Source: Mobilicoccus sp032100225
GTDB lineage: Bacteria; Actinomycetota; Actinomycetes; Actinomycetales; Dermatophilaceae
Assembly (NCBI GenBank): GCA_032100225.1
Contig: DAMDJY010000171.1
Span: 1 to 6,740, forward strand
Length of the DNA stretch: 6,740 nt
Direction of reading: 5' to 3'
Below are positions 1-6,071 of the stretch, piece after piece. The notes beneath the pieces were generated by a model that saw only the letters and a list, made by a program, of their open reading frames with translations, was not told where the DNA came from and ran no database searches. Both the position numbers and the translations under genes were made by a program. The number at the start of each line of letters is the position of its first letter. Position 1 is the first letter of the stretch.

Positions 1-556
1 AGGGAGCGCCCGACACGGGCGGCATCGGCTCCGATGGCGGGCCGGGCGGACGGGCGGTCAGGGCCTTCTCAGCCTGGGCGTGGCGCGGTGGCACAGCCAG
101 CCGTAGGACGTCGGCCAGCGTGCCGGCGTGGGTGTCGGCCACAGCTCGCACCACGGCACGAATCTCGGGGGTGAGCACGGGTTCGGGGCTGACCACTCGC
201 CGCAGCGGCGCGAGCTTGCCCGCGTGCTCGGCGTGGGCCCGGCGGTCGAAGACGAAGCCGTCGACGTCCTGCCCGGCGAAGCGCACCTTGACCCTGGCGC
301 CCGGCACAGCCGTCTCGTCGAACTCCAACGGCACCCGGTACTCGAACCCGCGGTCGAGGTGCGGGAGCGGGATCTGCACCGCAACCTCGGCGACAGGAAG
401 CTCGGGCGTCGGTTCGGGCTCCCGGGCGGCGCTCCCCGGTGTAGCACCGGCGCCGCCCTTGGCGGAAGAACCGGGGACCGGCACAGGGACAGGCACAGCG
501 ACGAGCGTCGGCTCGTCCGCTGCGATGAGTGCCTGCTGCACGTCCTCCCCTGCCAT
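1..556 (-). CDS. priA: PriA, replication restart protein (primosomal protein N'), N-terminal part only; runs off the left edge
   Basis: The 185 visible codons start at ATG 554-556 and contain no stop before the window edge. Residues 1-60 are a low-complexity leader with a VPVPVPVPG run. Residues about 61-150 look like the PriA 3'-DNA-binding domain: IPLPHLDRGFEYRVP, then VPGARVKVRFAGQDVDGFV, then the LAPLRRVVSPEPVLTPEI segment. ADTHAGTLADVLRLAVPPRH follows before the link to the next domain. PriA recognises stalled forks and restarts replication with DnaB loading. Actinobacterial PriA proteins are known to lack recognisable helicase motifs, but that part lies outside the window. Position downstream of metK on the same strand is the usual actinobacterial order, although glgC interrupts it here. 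An AGAGG lies only one base before the ATG, too close for a normal ribosome site, so the start (or a leaderless transcript) is uncertain. In-frame TTG and GTG codons lie about 40 bases upstream. The family call is firm. Confidence 0.92.
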   Translation of the reverse strand, partial: MAGEDVQQALIAADEPTLVAVPVPVPVPGSSAKGGAGATPGSAAREPEPTPELPVAEVAVQIPLPHLDRGFEYRVPLEFDETAVPGARVKVRFAGQDVDGFVFDRRAHAEHAGKLAPLRRVVSPEPVLTPEIRAVVRAVADTHAGTLADVLRLAVPPRHAQAEKALTARPPGPPSEPMPPVSGAP

Positions 557-691
557 ACCTCTGTTTGTACCCCGTCGCACCGACAACCATTGACAGGCCC
601 GTCGTCCGCAGTCCGAACCGTCCAGACCCCACGATGCGGACAGCGGGCACCGAGGCGATTGTGGGCCACGTCACGGGGGTAGGGAGAAGGG
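557..691. promoter_or_regulatory. Divergent priA / glgC intergenic region
   Basis: This 135-bp gap separates the divergent starts of priA and glgC, so it should hold both promoters. On the plus strand there is a perfect -35-like TTGACA at 590-595, but no TANNNT hexamer at 16-19 bp spacing. On the minus strand TACAAA (564-569) lies seven bases before the priA ATG and could be a -10 for a leaderless transcript, without a good -35. An imperfectly spaced inverted repeat, GTCCGCA (604-610) and TGCGGAC (635-641), lies between. I cannot assign a regulator. No small gene is supported here. Confidence 0.4.
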
Positions 692-1930
692 ATGAGATCC
701 CCCCACGTGCTCGCCATGATCCTCGCCGGCGGCAAGGGCAGTCGGATGGACGTGCTCACCCGTGAGCGTCCCAAGCCGGTGCTTCCCTTCGGCGGAACGC
801 ACCGCCTCATCGACTTTCCTCTGTCGAACCTGCGCCACAGCCGGATCGACGACGTCCTCATGTGCGTGCAGTACCACGCCACGATGCTCGAACAGGCTGT
901 CGGTGGCGGGCGCCCGTGGGATCTCGATCGCACCCGCGGTGGCCTGCTCGTCGTCGGCCCCGAGGAGGGCCGCGGCTTGGAGCGGAGCGGGTTCTCCACC
1001 GGCAACGCCGACCTGCTGCGCCGGTACCGCCACGTCGTGCGGGAGATGAACCCGAAGGTCTTGCTCGTCCTGTCCGCCGATCACGTCTACTCGGCCGACT
1101 ACACCGAGCTCATCGCCACGCACCTCGAGTCGGACGCCGACGTCACCGTGCTCAGCTACGACCTCTCCAAGACCGAGGCCGTCAACCACGCGGTGCTGGA
1201 GATCGCCGGCGATCCGACCGTTCCAGGGGCACGCATCACCGGCATGGAGTACAAGCCGACGAAGGCCAAGAGCTCGATCGTGGCCACCGAGGTGTTCGCC
1301 TACAAGCCGGACGTCCTCGCGCGGGTACTCGAAGAGCTGCACAACGACGACGACGAGTCCGAGGCAGGCGACACCGGCCTCGGAGACTTCGGCGACAAGC
1401 TGCTGCCTTACCTCATCGAGCACGGCACCGTCGTCTCGCACCCCCACACCGGGTACTGGCGCGATGCCGGGCGCCCGGAGTCGTTCCTGCGCGCCCACCG
1501 CGAGCTCATCACCGGCGAGGTCGACGTGTTCGACGACCCCGACTGGCCCCTGCTCGGCGCCACCACCAACCGGCCCGCCGCGCGGATCCACTCGAGCGCA
1601 GACTTCGTCGACTCCCTCGTCTCCCCCGGCTGCGACATCAAGGGCCGCGTGGTCCGCAGCGTGCTCGGCCCCGGCGTCATCGTCGAGGAGGGCGCCGAAG
1701 TCGTCGACAGCGTGCTCGCCGAGGACGTCACCGTCCGCTCGGGCGCGTTCGTCGGCACGGCGATCGTCGACCACCGTGTTGAAGTCGGCAAGGGCGCCCG
1801 CATCGGCGTCGAGACAGGCAAGCGCCTTCCCGTCGAGGAGGACATCTCCCTCGTCGGCCGCGACACGGTCCTCGACACCCGCACCGTCATCGACGGCGGC
1901 GCACGCCTGGAGCCGGGCACCACCGCCTGA
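692..1930 (+). CDS. glgC: GlgC-like glucose-1-phosphate adenylyltransferase family protein
   Basis: The protein has 412 residues, a normal length for GlgC (ADP-glucose pyrophosphorylase), which makes ADP-glucose from ATP and glucose-1-phosphate for glycogen or maltose-1-phosphate/glucan synthesis. Seen: the nucleotide-binding loop LAGGKGSRM (11-19), RPKPVLPFGG (26-35), RLIDFPLSN (38-46), the metal/catalytic Asp motif SADHVY (128-133), a Lys in EYKP (186-189), GDFGDKLLP (231-239) and YWRDAG (255-260). Residues about 295-412 form a left-handed beta-helix-like tail (SPGCDIKG, SVLGPGVIVEEGAEV, SVLAEDVTV). Differences from textbook GlgC are a GNADLL motif (104-109) where GTADA is usual, and a GGRPWDLDRTRGG block (72-84). 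I therefore regard it as a distinct actinobacterial branch whose exact substrate is inferred. ATG 692 is preceded by AGGGAGAAGG (681-690) at proper spacing. It is a lone plus-strand gene, divergent from priA and convergent with metK. No glgA or glgM partner is in view. Confidence 0.88.
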   Translation: MRSPHVLAMILAGGKGSRMDVLTRERPKPVLPFGGTHRLIDFPLSNLRHSRIDDVLMCVQYHATMLEQAVGGGRPWDLDRTRGGLLVVGPEEGRGLERSGFSTGNADLLRRYRHVVREMNPKVLLVLSADHVYSADYTELIATHLESDADVTVLSYDLSKTEAVNHAVLEIAGDPTVPGARITGMEYKPTKAKSSIVATEVFAYKPDVLARVLEELHNDDDESEAGDTGLGDFGDKLLPYLIEHGTVVSHPHTGYWRDAGRPESFLRAHRELITGEVDVFDDPDWPLLGATTNRPAARIHSSADFVDSLVSPGCDIKGRVVRSVLGPGVIVEEGAEVVDSVLAEDVTVRSGAFVGTAIVDHRVEVGKGARIGVETGKRLPVEEDISLVGRDTVLDTRTVIDGGARLEPGTTA

Positions 1931-1963
1931 CCTCCACCCGCATCCCGCACGAGAGCCAGGACA

Positions 1964-2009
1964 GACCAGGGCCGGTGCCGCACCCGAAGGTGTGGCACCG
2001 GCCCTGGTC
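1964..2009. terminator. Long hairpin between convergent glgC and metK, probable bidirectional terminator
   Basis: The arms GACCAGGGCCGGTGCC (1964-1979) and GGCACCGGCCCTGGTC (1994-2009) are perfectly complementary over 16 bp. The stem continues for five more pairs (1980-1984 with 1989-1993, one of them G-U) to a CGAA tetraloop (1985-1988), giving 21 pairs in total. It starts 33 bp after the glgC stop and lies 56 bp beyond the metK stop, so it can serve both transcripts. Neither side has a U-tract: GTTCAGG follows on the plus strand and CTGTCC on the minus strand. This is common for hairpins in high-GC actinomycetes. Confidence 0.82.
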
Positions 2010-2020
2010 GTTCAGGCGGA

Positions 2021-2035
2021 GAGGGCTCAGCCCTC
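2021..2035. repeat. Small inverted repeat next to the terminator
   Basis: GAGGGC (2021-2026) and GCCCTC (2030-2035) can form a 6-bp stem with a three-base loop. It lies between the metK stop and the long hairpin, so a metK transcript would meet it first. It may be an accessory termination or 3'-end stability element. A stem this short in GC-rich DNA may be chance. Confidence 0.3.
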
Positions 2036-2065
2036 GATGAGACGCAGTTCAGCGGATGTGACGCG

Positions 2066-3283
2066 TCAGCCGTTCACAGCGCGCTGGAGCTCCTCCACGC
2101 GGTTCGTCTGCTCCCACGTGAAGGGACGGTCGACGCCGTCGGCCGTGGTGCGGCCGAAGTGGCCGTAGGAGGCAGTCGGCTGGTAGATCGGACGCAGCAG
2201 GTCGAGCTGGTCGATGATGGCAGCCGGGCGGAGGTCGAAGACCGTGGTGATGGCCTTCTGAATCTCGTCCAGCGGGTGCGCCTCGGTGCCGAAGCACTCG
2301 ACGTACAGGCCGACAGGCTGAGCCTTGCCGATGGCGTACGCCGTCTGAACCTCACAACGGGAGGCGAGACCGGCGGCGACGACGTTCTTGGCGACCCAGC
2401 GCGTGGCGTAGGCGGCGGAACGGTCGACCTTCGACGGGTCCTTGCCGGAGAAAGCGCCGCCACCGTGACGGGCCATGCCGCCGTAGGTGTCGACGATGAT
2501 CTTGCGGCCGGTCAGACCCGCGTCACCCATGGGGCCACCGACGACGAACTTGCCCGTCGGGTTGACCAGCAGGCGGTAGTCGTCCATCGACAGCTGAACA
2601 CCGGACTCGGCCAGCTCGGCGAGAACGGGCTTGACGATGTACTTCTCGACCTCGGGCTGCAGCGTCTTCTCGAGGCTGATGTCCTCGGAGTGCTGGCTGG
2701 AGAGCACGACGGTGTCGAGACCGACGGCCTTGTCGCCGTCGTAGGAGATGGTGACCTGGGTCTTGCCATCGGGGCGCAGGTACGGCATCTGACCCGACTT
2801 GCGGACCTGCGTCAGGCGCTCGGCCAGACGGTGCGCGAGGTGGATCGGCAGCGGCATCAGCTCGGGCGTGTCGTTGCTGGCGTAACCGAACATGAGGCCC
2901 TGGTCGCCGGCGCCCTGCTTGTCGAGCGGGTCGACACCACCGGTGCGGTTTTCGTACGCCGTGTCGACGCCCTGCGCGATGTCGCGACTCTGCTCGCCGA
3001 TGGAGATCTCGACGCCGCAGCTCTTGCCGTCGAAGCCCTTGATCGAGCTGTCGTACCCGATGCCGATGATGGTGCGACGGACGAGGCTGGGGATGTCGAC
3101 GTAGCCGGTGGTCGCGACCTCTCCGGCGACGTGGACGAGACCGGTCGTCACCATCGTCTCGACCGCGACGCGAGCGTGCGGGTCCTGGGCGAGCATCGCG
3201 TCGAGAATCGAGTCACTGATCTGATCGCAGATCTTGTCGGGGTGACCCTCGGTGACGGACTCGGACGTGAACAGACGAGACAC
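2066..3283 (-). CDS. metK: S-adenosylmethionine synthetase (methionine adenosyltransferase)
   Basis: The 405-residue product makes S-adenosylmethionine from methionine and ATP in the cytoplasm, normally as a tetramer with Mg2+ and K+. Seen: N-terminal FTSESVTEGHPDKICDQISD (5-24), containing the ATP/metal-binding His of GHPDK; signature 1 GAGDQGLMFGYA (124-135); the glycine-rich phosphate-binding signature 2 GGGAFSGKD (274-282) followed by PSKVDRSAAY; and the C-terminal GHFGR segment. Length and motifs are complete with no damage. The start is GTG (3281-3283), supported by GAGGAG five bases upstream and by the conserved N-terminus beginning at SRLFTSESV. It follows coaBC after 73 bp on the same strand. 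No SAM riboswitch-like leader fits in that gap. The usual downstream neighbour priA is separated from it by the convergent glgC. Confidence 0.98.
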   Translation of the reverse strand: MSRLFTSESVTEGHPDKICDQISDSILDAMLAQDPHARVAVETMVTTGLVHVAGEVATTGYVDIPSLVRRTIIGIGYDSSIKGFDGKSCGVEISIGEQSRDIAQGVDTAYENRTGGVDPLDKQGAGDQGLMFGYASNDTPELMPLPIHLAHRLAERLTQVRKSGQMPYLRPDGKTQVTISYDGDKAVGLDTVVLSSQHSEDISLEKTLQPEVEKYIVKPVLAELAESGVQLSMDDYRLLVNPTGKFVVGGPMGDAGLTGRKIIVDTYGGMARHGGGAFSGKDPSKVDRSAAYATRWVAKNVVAAGLASRCEVQTAYAIGKAQPVGLYVECFGTEAHPLDEIQKAITTVFDLRPAAIIDQLDLLRPIYQPTASYGHFGRTTADGVDRPFTWEQTNRVEELQRAVNG

Positions 3284-3288
3284 AGGAA

Positions 3289-3294
3289 CTCCTC
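3289..3294 (-). promoter_or_regulatory. Ribosome binding site of metK
   Basis: GAGGAG on the minus strand, five bases before the GTG start, supports GTG initiation at 3283. Confidence 0.75.
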
Positions 3295-3343
3295 ACTGGT
3301 GGTGACGACGCCGGCCGCAGGATGGACAGGCAGTCGTTGGGCA

Positions 3344-3373
3344 AGTCTACAAACGGTCAGGAGCAGGCGTGAA
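3344..3373 (-). promoter_or_regulatory. Candidate weak internal promoter before metK
   Basis: On the minus strand TTCACG (3368-3373) and TAGACT (3344-3349) are separated by 18 bp, overlapping the end of coaBC. The -10 fits TANNNT but the -35 is poor. The 73-bp coaBC-metK gap is large compared with the 5-bp rpoZ-coaBC gap, which makes a separate metK promoter plausible. This is inference only. Confidence 0.28.
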
Positions 3374-4742
3374 AGGCGTCTTCCACGGCGTCCCAGACCG
3401 TCGCCGCCGCAGCGGCTTTGGTGGTCGGTCCGGCCTCGGCGACGAGGACGCCGCCAGGGCCGAGGATGTGCACGGTTGTGTCGTCCTGGCCGAAGGTGAC
3501 GCCGACGCCGACCTCGTTGGCCACGAGCAGATCGCAGCCCTTGCGGGTGAGTTTGGCGCGGGCGTGGTGCAGGACATCGCCCTGCTCGTCACCGGTCTCG
3601 GCGGCGAAGCCGACGATCATCGGACCTGAGTCGGGTGCCCCGCCGGCCTCGCGCAGGCGGGCTCGGTGCGCCACCAGTCCGGCGAGAATGTCGGGGTTGC
3701 GCACGAGTTCGATGACCGGCGCGTCGTCCGGTTCGGGCTCGCCCAGCGCAGCCTGGGTCTTCTTGATCTTGGAATCGACGTAGGCGCGGGGCCGAAAGTC
3801 AGCGACAGCCGCGGCCATGACGACGACGTCGGCGTTCTCGGCTTCGGCCGTCATCGCCGCTTCGAGCTCTCGCGCCGTCTCGACGGAGACCAACCGGACC
3901 CCGTCGGGAGTCGGGAGCGACGCGCTGGAGACGAGCGTGACCTCGGCGCCACGGGCTACGGCCTCGACAGCGAGGGCGTACCCCTGCTTACCGGAGCTGC
4001 GGTTGCCGAGGTAGCGCACCGGATCCAGCGGCTCCCTCGTTCCACCGGCGCTGACGACGACGCGTCGGCCATGCAGGGCCGAGGTGCGTGCGGGGTCGCT
4101 CTGGTCGGCGTCCGAAGCATCGGCCACAGCGGCGTCCGACGGCTTGGGGCCACCCAGCAACGCGCTGAGAGCGTCGAAGATCTCGGCGGGCTCGGGCAGG
4201 CGTCCGGGGCCGGTGTCGGTGCCGGTCAGTCGCCCGGAGGCGGGGTCGAGCACATGGGTGCCGCGTTCGCGAAGCGTGGCCACGTTGGCGCGGGTGGCGG
4301 GGTGGCTCCACATCTCGGTGTGCATGGCGGGGGCCAGCAGCACCGGGCACCGGGCGGTGAGGAGCACATTGGTCAACAGGTCGTCGGCCAGGCCGTGCGC
4401 CGCGCGCGCGAGCAGGTCGGCGGTGGCGGGAGCGACGACGACGAGGTCGGCCTCCTGCCCCAGGCGGACGTGCGGAACCTCGGAGACCCGGTCCCACACC
4501 TGCGCGGAGACGGGCTTGCCCGACAGCGCCTCCCAGGTGGGAGCCCCCACGAACTTCAGCGCGGCCTCGGTGGGTACCACCGTCACGTCGGCACCGGACT
4601 CGGTGAACAACCGCAGCAACAGCGCGGCTTTATAGGCGGCGATGCCGCCACCCACGCCGAGTACAACACGACTCCCCCGGACGGACGAGACATCCGGCCG
4701 GTCACCCGAAGGCCCGGCCGGCGTCGGGGGTGCCGTGGTCAC
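3357..4742 (-). CDS. coaBC: Bifunctional phosphopantothenoylcysteine decarboxylase / phosphopantothenate-cysteine ligase
   Basis: The 461-residue bifunctional enzyme carries out two steps of coenzyme A synthesis. The CoaB half joins 4'-phosphopantothenate to cysteine, and the FMN-dependent CoaC half decarboxylates the product to 4'-phosphopantetheine. CoaC (about 24-195): GVGGGIAAYK (29-38), the catalytic His in VPHVRLG (H91), and PAMHTEMW (138-145). The substrate flap reads GRLTGTDTGPGR (170-181), so the Cys of the E. coli ACG motif is absent, as I recall for other actinobacteria. An Ala/Asp-rich linker spans about 198-224. CoaB (about 225-461): SAGGTREPLDPVRYLGNRSS (231-250), the AAAVADFRP motif (310-318), the KIKK lysines (325-328), NPDIL (349-353), GFAAET (378-383) and LLVANE (405-410). 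The start is GTG, five bases after the rpoZ stop, with GAGGG nine bases upstream inside the last rpoZ codons. The first 20 or so residues are unconserved in character, so a later start is possible. Confidence 0.97.
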   Translation of the reverse strand: MTTAPPTPAGPSGDRPDVSSVRGSRVVLGVGGGIAAYKAALLLRLFTESGADVTVVPTEAALKFVGAPTWEALSGKPVSAQVWDRVSEVPHVRLGQEADLVVVAPATADLLARAAHGLADDLLTNVLLTARCPVLLAPAMHTEMWSHPATRANVATLRERGTHVLDPASGRLTGTDTGPGRLPEPAEIFDALSALLGGPKPSDAAVADASDADQSDPARTSALHGRRVVVSAGGTREPLDPVRYLGNRSSGKQGYALAVEAVARGAEVTLVSSASLPTPDGVRLVSVETARELEAAMTAEAENADVVVMAAAVADFRPRAYVDSKIKKTQAALGEPEPDDAPVIELVRNPDILAGLVAHRARLREAGGAPDSGPMIVGFAAETGDEQGDVLHHARAKLTRKGCDLLVANEVGVGVTFGQDDTTVHILGPGGVLVAEAGPTTKAAAAATVWDAVEDAFHACS

Positions 4743-4747
4743 GGCGA

Positions 4748-5011
4748 TCAGCCCTCGGTGGGCGTGGAGGTCAGCAGGCCGTCGTTGATCTCACGCAGAG
4801 AGACCGAGAGCGGCTTCTCGTGGATCTCGGTCTCGACCAGCGGGCCGACGTACTCGAGCAGGCCCTCGGAGAGCTGGCTGTAGTAGGCGTTGATCTGACG
4901 CGCGCGCTTAGCTGCGTAGATGACCAGGGCGTACTTGGAGTCCGCGATGGCGAGCAGGTCGTCGATCGGGGGGTTGGTGATGCCAATGGGATTCGGGATG
5001 GTGCCGGACAC
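4748..5011 (-). CDS. rpoZ: DNA-directed RNA polymerase omega subunit
   Basis: The 87-residue omega subunit binds the beta' subunit and assists assembly and stability of RNA polymerase. Seen: GITNPPIDDLL (10-20), SKYALVIYAAKRARQINAYY (25-44), LLEYVGPLVE (51-60) and EKPLSVSLREI (65-75), the expected actinobacterial omega sequence. It is shorter at the N-terminus than the mycobacterial protein. The start is GTG 5009-5011. Reading upstream in frame, only 12 codons lie before the gmk stop and none is ATG, GTG or TTG, so this start is well fixed. Its ribosome site is weak: only a GAGA-like sequence is seen, and expression may depend on coupling to gmk. It lies 36 bp after gmk and 5 bp before coaBC, so the three are very probably one transcript. 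Confidence 0.97.
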   Translation of the reverse strand: MSGTIPNPIGITNPPIDDLLAIADSKYALVIYAAKRARQINAYYSQLSEGLLEYVGPLVETEIHEKPLSVSLREINDGLLTSTPTEG

Positions 5012-5047
5012 AGGCAGTCTCGTTTCGTTCTCGGTGGTCAGGGACGC

Positions 5048-5746
5048 TCAGAGCGCGCTGTCGGAATCGTGATCGGCGCCCGCGAGGGGCGTCTCCGGCT
5101 CCGTCTCGACCCCGCCGCGGTCAGGCGTGGAGCCTGGCACGGAGTCGACCGCGGGCGCGGCATTCATCAATGATACGAGTTCGTCGGCCGCACGCCGAAC
5201 CTCGTCATTGACGACGACCACGTCGAACTCGTCGGCAGCGGCGAGTTCGACCTTGGCGGTGGCGAGCCGGCGGGCCCGTTCTTCCTCGTCCTCGGTGCCC
5301 CGGCCCTCGAGTCTGCGCACCAGTTCGTCCCAGCTCGGTGGGGCAAGAAACACGAAGAGTGCCTCGGGCATCGTGTGCCGCACCTGCCGGGCTCCGGCCA
5401 GGTCGATCTCGAGGAGTACAGGTGCTCCGGCGGCCAACTTCTGGGCGACAGGAGCCTTGGGCGTGCCGTACCAGTTGCGGCCGTGGACGACGGCGTACTC
5501 GAGGAACTCTCCGCGAGAGACCATCTCGGAGAACGTGTCCGGGTCGAGGAAGTGGTAGTGCTTGCCGTCGACCTCACCGGGTCGCGGCGGGCGTGTGGTG
5601 GCCGAGATCGACAACCACACGTCGGGGTGGTGTTCCCGGACGTACGAACTCACCGCTCCCTTGCCGACGGCGGTCGGCCCCGCGAGGACGACGAGTCGAC
5701 GCGGTGGGAGCGGTGAGCCTGACGAAGCTGCGTGCTGGTCGTTCAC
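5048..5746 (-). CDS. gmk: Guanylate kinase with an acidic C-terminal extension
   Basis: The 232-residue enzyme phosphorylates GMP to GDP with ATP in the cytoplasm. Seen: P-loop GPTAVGKG (23-30, the actinobacterial form), the GMP-binding SISATTRPPRPGE (47-59) and HYHFLD (63-68), FLEYAVVHGRNWYGTP (81-96), LLEIDLAGARQVR (111-123), and the lid region RRLEGRGTEDEEERARRL (144-161). The kinase core ends near residue 194. About 38 further residues (195-232) are rich in Pro, Asp and Glu and end in DHDSDSAL; a typical guanylate kinase stops at about 190-205. Its GTG start overlaps the mihF stop as GTGA (5743-5746). The nearest GGAG is 14 bases upstream, so translation is probably coupled to mihF. Function is secure; the tail looks disordered and its role is unknown. 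Confidence 0.97.
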   Translation of the reverse strand: MNDQHAASSGSPLPPRRLVVLAGPTAVGKGAVSSYVREHHPDVWLSISATTRPPRPGEVDGKHYHFLDPDTFSEMVSRGEFLEYAVVHGRNWYGTPKAPVAQKLAAGAPVLLEIDLAGARQVRHTMPEALFVFLAPPSWDELVRRLEGRGTEDEEERARRLATAKVELAAADEFDVVVVNDEVRRAADELVSLMNAAPAVDSVPGSTPDRGGVETEPETPLAGADHDSDSAL

Positions 5747-6060
5747 TCGGTGCCGAATCGCTCCAGCAGGGCGGTGATCTGGTTGGCCCCGAGGCCTCGC
5801 ACACGCCGGGTCTCGGAGATACCGACCTCTTCCATGATCTGGCGGGCCCGCACACGGCCGACGCCGGGCATGGACTCCAGCAGGGAGGAGACCTTCATCT
5901 TGCCGATGATGTCGTCCTTCTTGCCGTCGGCGATGACCTTCTTGAGGGTCGTCTCACCGGTCTTGAGAGAGTTCTTGATGGAGGCCCGCTCGCGACGAGC
6001 CACAGCCGCCTTCTCGAGAGCCTCGGCGCGCTGCTCGGGTGTCAGCTGGGGAAGTGCCAC
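5743..6060 (-). CDS. mihF: Integration host factor, actinobacterial type (mIHF/sIHF nucleoid protein)
   Basis: The 105-residue basic protein belongs to the actinobacterial IHF family, unrelated in fold to E. coli IHF, which binds and compacts DNA. It opens with MALPQLTPEQRAEALEKAAV, a helical Ala/Arg/Lys-rich N-terminus. The helix-two-turn-helix DNA-binding core lies about 53-82 (GKMKVSSLLESMPGVGRVRA and on). It is followed by TRRVRGLG (84-91), the position of the arginines implicated in DNA binding in the mycobacterial protein. The length matches the core of the family without the longer N-terminus annotated in Mycobacterium tuberculosis. The start is GTG 6058-6060 with GAGGAG five bases upstream. 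It is the first gene of the gmk-rpoZ-coaBC run and has a recognisable promoter. Confidence 0.96.
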   Translation of the reverse strand: MALPQLTPEQRAEALEKAAVARRERASIKNSLKTGETTLKKVIADGKKDDIIGKMKVSSLLESMPGVGRVRARQIMEEVGISETRRVRGLGANQITALLERFGTE

Positions 6061-6065
6061 GTTGT

Positions 6066-6071
6066 CTCCTC
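6066..6071 (-). promoter_or_regulatory. Ribosome binding site of mihF
   Basis: GAGGAG on the minus strand, five bases before the GTG at 6060. It fixes this start and gives the 105-residue form of the protein. Confidence 0.8.

Noticed and set aside
485..510. Short tandem repeat in the priA leader (GTGCCTGTCCCT type)
   Set aside because: It only encodes the VPVPVPVP run and is two to three units long, too little to call a functional repeat.
58..1005. Minus-strand open frames crossing the priA-glgC gap
   Set aside because: They are Arg/Ser/Pro-rich and in a different frame from priA, whose conserved 3'-DNA-binding domain defines the real reading.
671..1774. Minus-strand open frame of 367 codons opposite glgC
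   Set aside because: It mirrors the codon structure of glgC, has no recognisable domain, and has low-complexity Val/Gly/Asp runs typical of antisense frames.
3284..3356. SAM riboswitch upstream of metK
   Set aside because: The gap is only 73 bp and shows none of the nested stems of a SAM riboswitch.
2159..3499. Long plus-strand open frame of 446 codons opposite metK
   Set aside because: It is the antisense shadow of metK in GC-rich DNA: biased Val/Asp/Gly/Arg composition, no family motif, and it covers a fully conserved essential gene.
3666..4883. Plus-strand open frame of 405 codons opposite coaBC
   Set aside because: Arg/Gly/Ala-rich shadow of coaBC running across the coaBC-rpoZ junction, with no domain.
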